Below are positions 8,205 through 17,033 of a stretch of 64,000 nucleotides of DNA, in pieces; position 1 is the first letter of the stretch; every line of letters starts with the position of its first letter. The stretch is from JAXLYE01 sp046351595 (GTDB lineage Bacteria; Myxococcota_A; Polyangia; Palsa-1104; JAEUJZ01). The notes under the pieces are model-generated. The model was given only the letters and a program-made list of their open reading frames with translations, was not told the DNA's origin and made no database searches. The stretch is from contig JAXLYE010000001.1 in the NCBI GenBank assembly GCA_046351595.1, forward strand, positions 620,001 through 684,000, written 5' to 3'. Made by a program: the position numbers and the translations under genes.

Positions 8205-9317
8205 ATGCCCCCGAAGAAGCCCACGCCCCGAAAGCCCGCCGCCAAGAAGCCCGCCACCAAGAAGCCCGCCGCCAAAAAACCGGCGACGAAAAAGTCGGCC
8301 GCCAAGAAGCCGGCGACCCCAAAGCCCGCCGCCAGAAAAACCGCGGCCAAGAAGGCGACCAGACCCGCCGCCAAAAAGCCCGCCGCGCGCAAGCCCGCCG
8401 CGCGCAAGCCCGCCCCGCGTCCCGCCACGCCGCCGCCGCGCCGCACCGACGACCTGCCGGTTGCCCGCTACAGCCTCGCCGAGCTCGGCCGCCTCATCGG
8501 CCCCGCCACCGAGGACGAGGTGCGCACCTACGTCGGCGAGATCAGCGCCCAGGAGCTCAGCGAGATCGGCAGCAAGGTCGCCACGCCGCGCATCTCGAGC
8601 GAGTGCGCCCGCGTCTACGGCCAGGCGTGGGACTTCCTGCAGCGCGCCACCCCCGAGCACCGCCGCAGCCTGATCGGCGTCAGCGACGAGTACGTGCGCA
8701 TCGCGGTCTGGGCCGCCTTTCGCGGCCACGCCGAGCACGCCGCGCGCGAGGGCGCCGTCGCGGCCGCCGTCTCGGACGAGCGCATGCACAAGGAGCGCGG
8801 CCGCACCCTGCGCGAGCAGGCCACCGCCCGCATCGAGCAGCTCTACGCCGCCCTCGACCTGGTCATCGCCGGCCACCCCCTCTACGCCACCCGCCTCGAC
8901 GAGTCCTACACCCGCTCGCACGAGCCGCTCAGCCAGGCCGAGAGCCTGCAGCGCCTCGCCGACCTCGGCGCCGCCGTGCGCGAGTCCAAGGACCCCGGCC
9001 TCAGCGCCCGCCTCGCCCGCTCCGGCCTCAGCGCCGAGCTGCTGGTCGAGATCCGCACCCTGGCCCGCCACGTAGAGCAAGCCGGCCGAGGCAGCCGAGG
9101 CGCCCGCGCCCTGCCCGAGGTCACCCAGGCCGAGGTCGACCGCTGGGACGGCATCAACCTCACCCTGCTCCGCCGCCTCATCTACGCCTTCGACGCCGCC
9201 CACACCCTCGATCCCACCGTCCCCCGCCTCCCCCTCTACAGCCTGCGCGCCTACTTCTACGGCCGCCCCCGAGAAAGAGCAGCCACCCCACCAACCCCTC
9301 CCGCCCCCACCCCCTGA
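8205..9317 (+). CDS. Protein with histone H1-like Lys/Ala/Pro tail and unknown helical domain
   Basis: 370 residues. Residues 1-80 are built almost only of K, A, P, T and R (repeats of KKPAAKKPATKK type), as in bacterial H1-like DNA-binding tails. Residues about 85-355 are an Arg/Glu/Ala-rich helical domain that I do not recognise; it contains IGVSDEYVRIAVWAAFRGHAEHA and INLTLLRRLIYAFDAAHTLDP. The gene starts 37 bases after rimO with AAGGAG before its ATG. DNA or RNA binding through the tail is inferred from composition alone. The 3' end of the gene runs directly into the C-rich repeat region. Confidence 0.8.
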   Translation: MPPKKPTPRKPAAKKPATKKPAAKKPATKKSAAKKPATPKPAARKTAAKKATRPAAKKPAARKPAARKPAPRPATPPPRRTDDLPVARYSLAELGRLIGPATEDEVRTYVGEISAQELSEIGSKVATPRISSECARVYGQAWDFLQRATPEHRRSLIGVSDEYVRIAVWAAFRGHAEHAAREGAVAAAVSDERMHKERGRTLREQATARIEQLYAALDLVIAGHPLYATRLDESYTRSHEPLSQAESLQRLADLGAAVRESKDPGLSARLARSGLSAELLVEIRTLARHVEQAGRGSRGARALPEVTQAEVDRWDGINLTLLRRLIYAFDAAHTLDPTVPRLPLYSLRAYFYGRPRERAATPPTPPAPTP

Positions 9318-9773
9318 AAAACCCCCGCCCCCACCCCCCTCCCCCTCTCCTCCCCCCCCTAATTTCCCCCCACCCCCACCCCAGCTCTCTTCCCCCCCGG
9401 TTTTTTCCCCCCCAGCCCCACCCCGCCTCTCTTCATCCCTGCTTATTTCCCAACCCCCCCCCCCACCGCTCTCCTCCCCTGCTTATTTCCCAACCCCCCC
9501 CACCCCACCGCTCTCCTCCCCTGCTTATTTCCCAACCCCCCCACCCCACCGCTCTCCTCCCCTGCTTATTTCCCAACCCCCCCACCCCACCGCTCTCCTC
9601 CCCCTATTTGTTTCCAACCCTCCCCACCCGACTGCTCTTCTTCCCCCCAGAGTCCTCTTCCTACGCTGCCCCCGCCGTACTAGGTGCGGGTGGCGCCGGA
9701 GCGGAGGGCTCCCGACGCGCAGCGGCGGGATACCCGGAGGCGACAGGCCCCGCACCGTATCCGTCCAGAAGCC
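9318..9773. repeat. C-rich homopyrimidine intergenic region with 40-42 bp tandem repeats
   Basis: This gap separates two converging genes. From 9319 to about 9660 the plus strand is almost purely C and T. Four tandem units start at 9441, 9481, 9523 and 9564. Each begins GCTTATTTCCCAAC, continues with a C-run and ends ACCGCTCTCCTCCCC. The C-run shrinks from 11 to 8, 7 and 7, which explains the changing unit length. Diverged half-units flank the array on both sides. No coding potential is credible here. The complementary strand is G-rich and lies just downstream of the sigma-factor stop codon. Confidence 0.85.
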
Positions 9774-11075
9774 TCATTTCTGCTCGCGACACCCCTCAGC
9801 CCGAGCCAGCAGCACCCCCCGCTCCCGAGCATTCCGAGTCCCCTCTGCCGCCCGCAAAAACTCCCCCCGAGCCTCCCCAAACCGCCCCAACCGAGCCAAC
9901 AGATCGCCCCGCACACAAGGCAGAAGGTAATAGTCCCGCAGCGCCGGATCCTCCCGCAGCGCATCGACGACCGAGAGCCCCGCCAGAGGTCCCCGCGCCA
10001 TGCCCAGCGCCACCGCCCGGTTCAGCTCCACCACCGGCGACCGCGTCCGCAGAGACAGCTCCGCGTACAGCCCCGCGATGCGCTCCCAGTCCGTCTCTTC
10101 CGCCGTCGCCGCCCGCGCATGACACGCCGCGATCGCCGCCTGCAGCGTGTACTCGCCGCGCTCCGCCGCCAGCTCCTCCGCCCGCTGCAGCGACAGCAGA
10201 CCCTGCCGGATCCGCTCCTTGTCCCACAGCGCCCGATCCTGCGCCAAGAGCAGGATCGGCTCGCCCCCCGGCCCCGTGCGCGCCGCCGCCCGCGACGACT
10301 GGATGCAGAGCAGCGCCAACAGGCCGTGCACCTCCGCCTCTTCGGGCAGAAGCTCCGCCAGCGTGCGCGCCAGCCGCAGCGCGTCCTCGCACAACAAGGG
10401 CCGCATCCAGTCCTCGCCCGCCGTCGCCGCGTAGCCCTCGTTGAAGATCAGGTAGAGGACCTGCAGCACCGCCTGCAGCCGCGCCGGCAGCTCGGCATCG
10501 CGCGGCACAGCGAACGGCACCTTCTTCTCCGCGAGCGTGCGCTTGGCCCGCACGATGCGCTGCGCCACCGTCGGCTCGGGAACCAGGAACGCGCGCGCGA
10601 TCTCCTCCGTGCTCAGGCCGCCGAGCAGGCGCAGCGTCAGCGCCACCTGCGCCTCGCGGGTCAGCACCGGGTGGCACGCCGTGAACACCAGGCGCAAGAG
10701 GCCATCGCCCACGTCCTCGTCGGCGCTCTGCAGCAGCGCCGCCTCCAGCTCCTGCCCCAGGAGCGCCTCGCGCTGCCGCTGCAGCTGCCCGAGCTCGCCG
10801 TGCTTGCGCTCGAGCAGCCGCCCCCGCCGCAGCGCGTCGAGGGCGCGGTGCTTCGCCGTCGCCCAAAGCCACGCGCCCGGGTTGTCCGGCACCCCCGCCA
10901 CCGGCCAGCGCTCCAGCGCCAGCACCAGCGCGTCCTGCGCCAGCTCCTCGGCCAGATCGAGATCGCGCACCCGCCGCATCAGGCCCGCCACGAGCCGAGC
11001 CGACTCGCGGCGGAACACGGCACCGACCGCCTGCTGCGCCTCTATCTCCGTCCCTGCTTGCGTGTCCGTTGTCAT
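9774..11075 (-). CDS. ECF42-type RNA polymerase sigma factor
   Basis: 433 residues. Sigma region 2 is at about 15-85 (LVAGLMRRVRDLDLAEELAQDALVLAL, then NPGAWLWATAKHRALDALRR), and region 4 at about 130-185 (LTLRLLGGLSTEEIARAFLVPEPTVAQRIVRAKRTL). The long C-terminal extension (about 200-433, DUF6596 and TPR-like helices: YLIFNEGYAATAGE, ELNRAVALGMARGP) is the mark of ECF42 rather than ordinary ECF factors of about 190 residues. ECF42 genes are normally adjacent to DGPF/YCII-domain genes; none is present on either side here. No anti-sigma factor is next to it. The start is the ATG at 11075. Confidence 0.92.
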   Translation of the reverse strand: MTTDTQAGTEIEAQQAVGAVFRRESARLVAGLMRRVRDLDLAEELAQDALVLALERWPVAGVPDNPGAWLWATAKHRALDALRRGRLLERKHGELGQLQRQREALLGQELEAALLQSADEDVGDGLLRLVFTACHPVLTREAQVALTLRLLGGLSTEEIARAFLVPEPTVAQRIVRAKRTLAEKKVPFAVPRDAELPARLQAVLQVLYLIFNEGYAATAGEDWMRPLLCEDALRLARTLAELLPEEAEVHGLLALLCIQSSRAAARTGPGGEPILLLAQDRALWDKERIRQGLLSLQRAEELAAERGEYTLQAAIAACHARAATAEETDWERIAGLYAELSLRTRSPVVELNRAVALGMARGPLAGLSVVDALREDPALRDYYLLPCVRGDLLARLGRFGEARGEFLRAAEGTRNARERGVLLARAEGCREQK

Positions 11076-11158
11076 CGCCGTCGTCTCTGGCGCGAGATCT
11101 CACCAGCTCCCCCGGACAGCGCAAGCCGGAAGGCGCAGCAGGCGCCGGGCCTACGCGC

Positions 11159-12664
11159 TCACAGCCGACGCGAGCGCCCGCGGCCGCCCGCGCCCGGGCC
11201 GGCGCCGCCGCTCGGCACCTCGCCCTCGACCGTGCCGCCGCTCTGCGGCTGGGTGAGCTGCTGCAGCGTCTCGCGCACCTGCTCGATGCGCGCCGGGCCC
11301 GCCTCGCGCTGCTTCATGTCCTGCAGGTAGCCGTCGAGATCGCGCGCGCCCTCGGACAGCGCCAGCGCGCCGAGCAGCACGTCGATGATCGACTTGGGAT
11401 CGGCGATGCGCAGGATGCGGTTCTGCGGGATCACGGTCGCCCACTGCGCCAGGATGACGTCGTCCGCGTACTGCGCGTAGTCATCCTTCTTCTCGCCCTT
11501 CTCCTGCTCCTGCTTCTGGGCCTCGGCCTTGCGCGCCTTCTCTGCGGGGTCGTAGTCGAACTCGAAGACGTGCATGCTCGAGGCGTCGCCGGTCTCGCCC
11601 TTCTGCGAGATCACGCCCTCGAAGTGGCGGATCTCGCCGTCGATCTCGACCTCGACCTTGAACGGCGTCGGCGCCTGGTCCTGCTCCTTGAAGGAGTAGT
11701 TGCGCACAAAGACCTTGTAGCGGCCCTTCTTCGCGGTGCCGCTGGCCCAGCGCACGTTCTCGACGGGCTTCGTGGTCTCGCCGCGCACGTTCATGTCGAC
11801 GTCGAGCCAGCCGCCGCACGTCGCCTTCTTGGCGCCGTAATAAATGTGCTCGTTGCGCGGCGTGATGACGTGCAGATCGAGATCGTTGCGGTTGTTCCAG
11901 ATCAGCGAGGCACGGATGTCCACGCCCTCGTACATGCCGCCGGCCGCCTTGACGCGCTGGCGGATCTCGGCGTCGATGTCGGCCTTGCGCTCGGCGAACG
12001 ACTTCTTGGGGAACAGCAGGAAGACGTTGAACTTCTCGTGCAGCCGCCGGAACGCCTCGGCGGTCGGCATGTCCTCGGGGAGCTCGTCGCCGATGACCCG
12101 GCGCACCTGCTCCTTGTCGACCTTGGGGTAGAAGCCCTCGTCGCCGACGAAGAAGAAGTAGCCCTTCTTGCCGGTGCCCTTGGCCAGGCGCACGCAGTTG
12201 GTGCGCGAGTAGTAGTACGCCGCGAGCTCGTAGGACTCCTGCCCGGTGCCGCCGCCGCCCTCTTCGATCCAGATGCGCGAGATCACCTCGTCCAGGCGGT
12301 TGTCGCCCTCGAACTGCCCGACCTGCAGCGGCGCGTTGTCGCTGGCGGCGTCACCGATGGCGGCGAAGCTGATGCCCGGGCCCTTGACGTAGCCCTGCAG
12401 CGCGATCTGCCCCATCAGCATCGGCAGCTTGTCGTACATCAGCTTGGTGTCGTCGCCGCGCGAGCGCGTCACGTCCAGCGCCACGACGATCGGCGTCTCG
12501 TTGTTGACCTCGCGCCGCGTCTTATACGGCGAGATCGCGGGGTGCACCTGGCGGCGCGCCGAGCCCGTGGTGTCCGTGACGGTGTACGCCGAGTACGAGA
12601 ACGCGTCCTGCTGTGTCGACCGCCTTTCGGTGGCGACGTCCTGGCTGTAGAAACCACCCCCCAT
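11159..12664 (-). CDS. vWA protein with C-terminal YfaP/DUF2135-like domain
   Basis: 501 residues from ATG 12664, preceded by AAAGGAG; it opens with MGGGFYSQDV. Residues about 55-240 form a von Willebrand A domain with a metal-site-like IVVALDVTRS, followed by ISFAAIGDAASD, LQVGQFEGDNRLDE, GGGGTGQESYELAAYY and YFFFVGDEGFYP. Residues about 285-380 (NRNDLDLHVITP, IYYGAKKATCGGWLDVDMN, PVENVRW, GRYKVFVRNY) match the beta-sandwich pattern of YfaP-type DUF2135 domains. A charged coiled stretch and a Gly/Arg-rich tail end the protein. No signal peptide, so it is cytoplasmic. It lies 91 bases after the pseudokinase gene on the same strand and probably works with it as a scaffold or metal-dependent partner. 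Confidence 0.82.
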   Translation of the reverse strand: MGGGFYSQDVATERRSTQQDAFSYSAYTVTDTTGSARRQVHPAISPYKTRREVNNETPIVVALDVTRSRGDDTKLMYDKLPMLMGQIALQGYVKGPGISFAAIGDAASDNAPLQVGQFEGDNRLDEVISRIWIEEGGGGTGQESYELAAYYYSRTNCVRLAKGTGKKGYFFFVGDEGFYPKVDKEQVRRVIGDELPEDMPTAEAFRRLHEKFNVFLLFPKKSFAERKADIDAEIRQRVKAAGGMYEGVDIRASLIWNNRNDLDLHVITPRNEHIYYGAKKATCGGWLDVDMNVRGETTKPVENVRWASGTAKKGRYKVFVRNYSFKEQDQAPTPFKVEVEIDGEIRHFEGVISQKGETGDASSMHVFEFDYDPAEKARKAEAQKQEQEKGEKKDDYAQYADDVILAQWATVIPQNRILRIADPKSIIDVLLGALALSEGARDLDGYLQDMKQREAGPARIEQVRETLQQLTQPQSGGTVEGEVPSGGAGPGAGGRGRSRRL

Positions 12665-12755
12665 CCGTGCTCCTTTCAATCCTCGATTCGGGATTCCGTG
12701 TTGATGAGTCGCAGCGTCAAGGCAGACATTCAAAGCAGAGCGCCCGGGCCGAGCT

Positions 12756-14495
12756 TCAGAGCGAGAGCTCGATGAAGCGGTGCGGGCCCCAGATCTGCTG
12801 GCGCAGGCGGTCGAGGAAGCGGTACGCCTCCCACGCGTCCTGGGCGCGCCCGAGGGCGCTGTCGAGCACGAAGAACTTCAGGAAGCGCTGCAGCCGCTCG
12901 TCGAGCTCCAGGCCGGTCTCGGCGTCGCGCGGCAGCTCGCCCTTTTGCGGGTCGCCGCCGAGCAGGTAGATCATGCAGCGGCCCAGCGAGAACAGATCCG
13001 ACGACGGCAGCGGCGGCTTGCGGGCCGCGACCTCGGGCGGGCTGTACTCCTCGTTGAGGACGCGGAAGCCCTGGCCGGTGCGCGCCGGGTTGACGATGGC
13101 GTAGCACCAGTCGAGGACCCAGACGTTGTGGTCCTTGGCGCGGACGAGGATGTGCGCGGGGTCGAGGTTGCCGTGCAGCACGCCGCGCGCGTGCGCCCAC
13201 CCGAGCACGCTCAGGCAGCGGCGCATGATCCAGATCAGGTGCTGCGCCGGCAGCCCGTGCGGCCGCCGCTCGCGCACCTGCACGAGATCCAGGCCGTCGA
13301 GGAACTCGAGCACGGTGCCGAGCCGGCCGTCGCGCGTCTGCAGCTGATCGAGCACCACCGGCAAGTGCTTGAGCTGCGGGCTCGGCTCGGAGCGCAGGAT
13401 GCGCAGCGCGCTGACCTCGGCCTGCATCAGATCGTTGTCGGCGCTGTCGTCGGCGATCTTGATGACCACGCGGGCGCCGTCGCGGCTGCGCCGGCCCTCG
13501 TACAGCGTCGCGAGGTCGCCCTGCGTCAGCACCGAGCTCGCCTCGTACATCGCGGCCTCGCCCTTGACCGTGAAGCGCACGGGCGCGCCGCGGCGCAGGG
13601 TCGGCCCGCGCGCACCGCCCGTATCGTCGTCGCTGCGGGCATCGGCGCGGGCGTCGCTTTGGGGCGGCGCGGTCGCGAGCGAGGGCGGCGCGCCCAGCTC
13701 GGGCCACAGCGCCGCGGCCTCGGCGAGCGGCAGCGGCCGCAGCGGCACCGGCTTGAAGTCGCCCTCGCCGACCAGGCCACCGCGATCCGGCGGCGGCGCC
13801 GCGAACTGGGTGCGGCTGTTGTCGACCACACGCGCCGAGCGCTGATCGATGTTGACCACCGAAACCGGCGCCGGCTCGCCCGGGGCGCCGACGCGGAACT
13901 GCACGCCGTCGAAGCGGAAGGCGCTCGCTGTGCCCAGGAGATCGACGACGTGCACGACGCCGCGCACCTCACAGAACCCGGGCAGCTGCGGCACCAGCCA
14001 CACCGTCAACAGGCCGCTCTTCCCCGGGAACACCGGCTCGCCGCGCGCGGGCAACAGGCGCTCGCCGCCCAGCACCTCGGTGTGGACCGCGACGATCTCC
14101 AGCAACAGCGGCCCGTCGTTCACGAGCTTGAGGCGCAGCACGCAGCGCGCACCGGCCACGAAGTGCCGCACCGTCTCGGTGTCGAGGAACAGGCGCAGCG
14201 CACAGCGCTCGCCGCCGGCCCCAGTCCCGAGCCGCGCCGAGGTGAGCTCGGTGTACAGCCGCTCGTGCGTGCGCAGCGACAGCGCCAGCCGCTGCCGCAG
14301 CGCCTCGAGCTGCTCGAGCTCGTGGCTCTCGAGCGGCCCGTCGTGCAGGAACCGATCGAGCACGCTGCGGTAGCGCGCGATCGCCGCCGCGTCCTCTGCG
14401 GGCTCGGGCTGTTCGGGGATCGCCACGCCGCAGGAGCCGCAGAAGCGAGCCCCTTCGAGGAGCACCGCGCCGCACTGCGCGCAAGGAGGGAGCAT
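12756..14495 (-). CDS. Zinc-ribbon protein with C-terminal pseudokinase domain
   Basis: 579 residues. An N-terminal zinc ribbon uses C5, C8, C19 and C22. Residues about 90-205 look like an all-beta domain (LRLKLVNDGPLLLEIV, GLLTVWLVPQLPGFCEVRGVVHVVD). Residues about 315-565 are a protein-kinase fold: the ATP-site lysine survives as VVIKIADD (Lys346), but the catalytic HRD is HGN in VLHGNLDPAHILV (441-443), so the catalytic Asp is Asn, and DFG is DWC (462-464). This argues for a pseudokinase that may still bind nucleotide. It diverges from the SPFH gene across only 55 bases, implying a shared control region. Zinc ribbons in both proteins suggest they share a partner. Confidence 0.87.
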   Translation of the reverse strand: MLPPCAQCGAVLLEGARFCGSCGVAIPEQPEPAEDAAAIARYRSVLDRFLHDGPLESHELEQLEALRQRLALSLRTHERLYTELTSARLGTGAGGERCALRLFLDTETVRHFVAGARCVLRLKLVNDGPLLLEIVAVHTEVLGGERLLPARGEPVFPGKSGLLTVWLVPQLPGFCEVRGVVHVVDLLGTASAFRFDGVQFRVGAPGEPAPVSVVNIDQRSARVVDNSRTQFAAPPPDRGGLVGEGDFKPVPLRPLPLAEAAALWPELGAPPSLATAPPQSDARADARSDDDTGGARGPTLRRGAPVRFTVKGEAAMYEASSVLTQGDLATLYEGRRSRDGARVVIKIADDSADNDLMQAEVSALRILRSEPSPQLKHLPVVLDQLQTRDGRLGTVLEFLDGLDLVQVRERRPHGLPAQHLIWIMRRCLSVLGWAHARGVLHGNLDPAHILVRAKDHNVWVLDWCYAIVNPARTGQGFRVLNEEYSPPEVAARKPPLPSSDLFSLGRCMIYLLGGDPQKGELPRDAETGLELDERLQRFLKFFVLDSALGRAQDAWEAYRFLDRLRQQIWGPHRFIELSL

Positions 14496-14550
14496 GCCGC
14501 GATTGTCTCACGGACCCGGCCCCGCGTGGTACCGTAAGGGCGGAGGTCTC

Positions 14551-16896
14551 ATGTCCCGTCCCGTCGAGTGCTCCCAGTGCCAGCGGCCCAACGAGGCCGG
14601 CGCCCGCTTCTGTACGAGCTGCGGCAAGAGCCTGGTCTCGCAGGTCCACTGTCCCGCGTGCGACTACCTGCAGCCGAGCGGCTCGCGCTTCTGCATGAGC
14701 TGCGGCGCGACCATGGCCGGCGCCACCTTCGCGAGCCACGGTCTCGCCGACGGCGCGGTCATCGAGGGCGTGTGGCAGCGCGGGCCCGAGGAGTTCATCC
14801 GCCGCGTCATGCCCGAGGACTGCCGGACGTTCCTCGGCAGCCGGGTCGTGCGCATCCCGCCGGGCACGGTCGGCGTCGTGGTGGTCGGCGGCAGCGTCGA
14901 GCGCCTGTTGCCGCCGGGTGAGCAGACCACGGTGCCGCTGTTCGAGCGCATCACCAACTTCTTTAGCGGAAAGGGCGCGGACACCGCGTTCTACCTGCTC
15001 GATCTGCGGCCGATCGCGATCCCGTTCGCGGTGCAGTCGCGGCCCAACTCGCAGGGGCGCTCGGTGCAGGCGCAGATCCTGACGTCGTTCCAGCTGCCGC
15101 GCGGCGATCGCGACGCGGTCGGGACGTTCCTCAACAACGTGCTCGGCGCGCGCGCCGGCTTCACCTCGGCGGATCTCTACAACCTCTTGCGGCCTGAGGT
15201 CACGCGCATCGCCGGGCTGGTGCTCGAGCGCATGGCCAGCGAGGGCGACGGCGAGATCCGCTACGCCGACGCCGAGGCCGAGATCCGGCGGGCGCTGAGC
15301 GAGCAGCTGGCGCGCCGCTACGGCCTGATCGTCGACGTCGGCGTGGCGCCGATCACCAGCACCGCGAGCCTTTCGTTCCGCCTCGGCAGCGACGGCGAGG
15401 GCGGCAGCGGAAAGGGCCTGTTCACAGCGGACGGCGAGGCGGTCGAGGTCGATCTGGTGGTGCGCGTGCAGGGGCAGAACGAGGACTTCCGCCCCGAGCG
15501 GCTGCAGCCGGCGCTGTTCGCGGCGACCGCGGCGCGGCTGCGCGGCCTGCCGCTTGCGCAGCTGACCTCGGGCGAGGGCTTCACCGCGGTCGAGGACGCG
15601 CTGCGCACCGACGCGGCGCGCGAGCTCGCGAGCTTCGGCATGCGGCTCCTGTCGATCAGCGTGATCGACGTGCGCAGCAAGACCGGCGTGTGGCTGCTCG
15701 GGGCGCGCGCCGAGATCAGCCGCGCGCAGGCCGAGCTCGGGATCCGGCGCGAGTGGCTCGATCAGAGCGACCGCGAGGTCGACGTGCAGGAGCTGGCGCT
15801 GCAGCAGGCGCTGCGCCGCCAGCAGGTCGAGCGCGACGCGCGGCTGCGCACGCTCAAGGGCGAGCTCGAAGGCGCGCGCCGTGAGCACGGGCTGCAGGCC
15901 GAGCACGCGCTGGCCAAGGATCAGGCGCAGCTCGGGGACCGGCGGCAGCGCCAGGATCTCATCGCCGGGCAGGCCGATCTCGACGTCAACGAGGCGCGGG
16001 TGCGAGCGCAGCGGCAGCTCGAGCTCGATGTCGCGGCGCGCTCGGTCAGCCAGGCGCAGCGCCAGGATCGCCAGACCGACGAGCTCGATGAGCTGAAGCA
16101 CGGCGCGAAAAAGGCCAGCACCGCGTTCGAGGGCCGCGCCGACCTCGCGCGCAAGGAGCTCGACCTCGAGGCCGAGAAGCGGCAGAAGCAGCTCGAGCTC
16201 GACTCGCAGCGCGCGCGCCGGCTCGCGGAGGATGCGGCGTACGCGAACCAGAAGCGCGGCGACGTCGAGTTCGAGGATCACTCGCGGCGGCGGCACCTCG
16301 ACGAGGATCTGGCCGATCGCGCGGAGGCGCGGCAGGTCGACAAGCTGCGCGCGATGGCGGAGCTCGATCAGAAGATTGCGGCGCAGGAGAACGAGCACCA
16401 GCTCAAGCTGCGCGATTCGCTGCGCGGCCTGGGCGAGCGCGAGATGATCGCGATGCAGGCGACGGAGCTCGCGCAGGGCGAGGGCGGCGGCGCGGCCTGG
16501 GCGCAGGCCCTCGCGGCGGGTGATGCGCAGAAGGAAAAAGAGCAGCGGCTGCAGGATCAGTCGCGGCACGCGAGCGAGATGAAGGACATCCTGCAGGCGC
16601 AGCTCGATCGCATGCAGGCGCTGACCGAGCGCGCCATGACCACCGAGGCGTCGCGGCAGCGCGACGCGGGTGCGGCAGCGCTCTACGATCGCTCGCTCGA
16701 CGCAATGTCGCGCGTCGCGGCCTCGCGCGCGGCCCCGGCCCCTTTGGTGGGGACGATCGGGACCGGCGGAACGGGCGGCGGCGGCGCGACACCGAGCGAG
16801 CCTGCGCCCGTCGGCCCGCGCTGCAAGAGCTGCGGCGCCAGCCTGCGCCCGGACGCGCGCTTCTGCGCCGGCTGCGGCTCGGCCCAGGGCGCCTGA
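14551..16896 (+). CDS. SPFH/band-7 protein with N- and C-terminal zinc ribbons and long coiled coil
   Basis: 781 residues from ATG 14551 (GGGCGGAGG upstream). Two zinc ribbons open the protein (C7/C10/C21/C24 and C34/C37/C48/C51). An SPFH domain follows at about 75-330 (RVVRIPPGTVGVVVVGGSVERLLPPGEQTTVPLF, DLRPIAIPF, ADLYNLLRPEVTRIAGLVLE). Residues about 390-700 are a highly charged coiled coil (QAELGIRREWLDQSDREVDVQ and many EL/RQ heptads). A third zinc ribbon, CKSCGASLRP...CAGCG, ends it. SPFH proteins oligomerise into rings or cages on membranes; this one has no signal or obvious membrane anchor. Divergent to the pseudokinase gene and upstream of the PurA-like gene. Confidence 0.88.
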   Translation: MSRPVECSQCQRPNEAGARFCTSCGKSLVSQVHCPACDYLQPSGSRFCMSCGATMAGATFASHGLADGAVIEGVWQRGPEEFIRRVMPEDCRTFLGSRVVRIPPGTVGVVVVGGSVERLLPPGEQTTVPLFERITNFFSGKGADTAFYLLDLRPIAIPFAVQSRPNSQGRSVQAQILTSFQLPRGDRDAVGTFLNNVLGARAGFTSADLYNLLRPEVTRIAGLVLERMASEGDGEIRYADAEAEIRRALSEQLARRYGLIVDVGVAPITSTASLSFRLGSDGEGGSGKGLFTADGEAVEVDLVVRVQGQNEDFRPERLQPALFAATAARLRGLPLAQLTSGEGFTAVEDALRTDAARELASFGMRLLSISVIDVRSKTGVWLLGARAEISRAQAELGIRREWLDQSDREVDVQELALQQALRRQQVERDARLRTLKGELEGARREHGLQAEHALAKDQAQLGDRRQRQDLIAGQADLDVNEARVRAQRQLELDVAARSVSQAQRQDRQTDELDELKHGAKKASTAFEGRADLARKELDLEAEKRQKQLELDSQRARRLAEDAAYANQKRGDVEFEDHSRRRHLDEDLADRAEARQVDKLRAMAELDQKIAAQENEHQLKLRDSLRGLGEREMIAMQATELAQGEGGGAAWAQALAAGDAQKEKEQRLQDQSRHASEMKDILQAQLDRMQALTERAMTTEASRQRDAGAAALYDRSLDAMSRVAASRAAPAPLVGTIGTGGTGGGGATPSEPAPVGPRCKSCGASLRPDARFCAGCGSAQGA

Positions 16897-16940
16897 ACCC
16901 CGCACACCCCGGAGCCGGCCTTGGGACCCACATACACAGG

Positions 16941-16961
16941 GCACCGGACTTTGTCCGGTGC
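16941..16961. other. Perfect 9-bp inverted repeat between SPFH and PurA-like genes
   Basis: GCACCGGAC and GTCCGGTGC are separated by TTT. The hairpin lies in the 137-base gap. No T-run follows on either strand, so it is not a standard intrinsic terminator; it could limit read-through or protect the transcript end. Confidence 0.6.
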
Positions 16962-17033
16962 GAACCCCCGCGCGGGCAGCGCGCGGCGGGGGGGAGGCTC
17001 CGCCGGCTATGCCGGTGGAGGGGGCACGGGAAA

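Noticed and set aside
9441..9604. Possible CRISPR array
   Set aside because: The units are directly tandem without unique spacers and differ only in C-run length.
13969..16944. A 991-codon minus-strand frame opposite the SPFH gene
   Set aside because: Its composition is Arg/Ala/Leu-only and its second half only re-reads the pseudokinase gene in a wrong frame. The SPFH protein with zinc ribbons is clearly the real product.
16941..16961. Intrinsic terminator after the SPFH gene
   Set aside because: The 9-bp stem is perfect but lacks a T-run on either strand.
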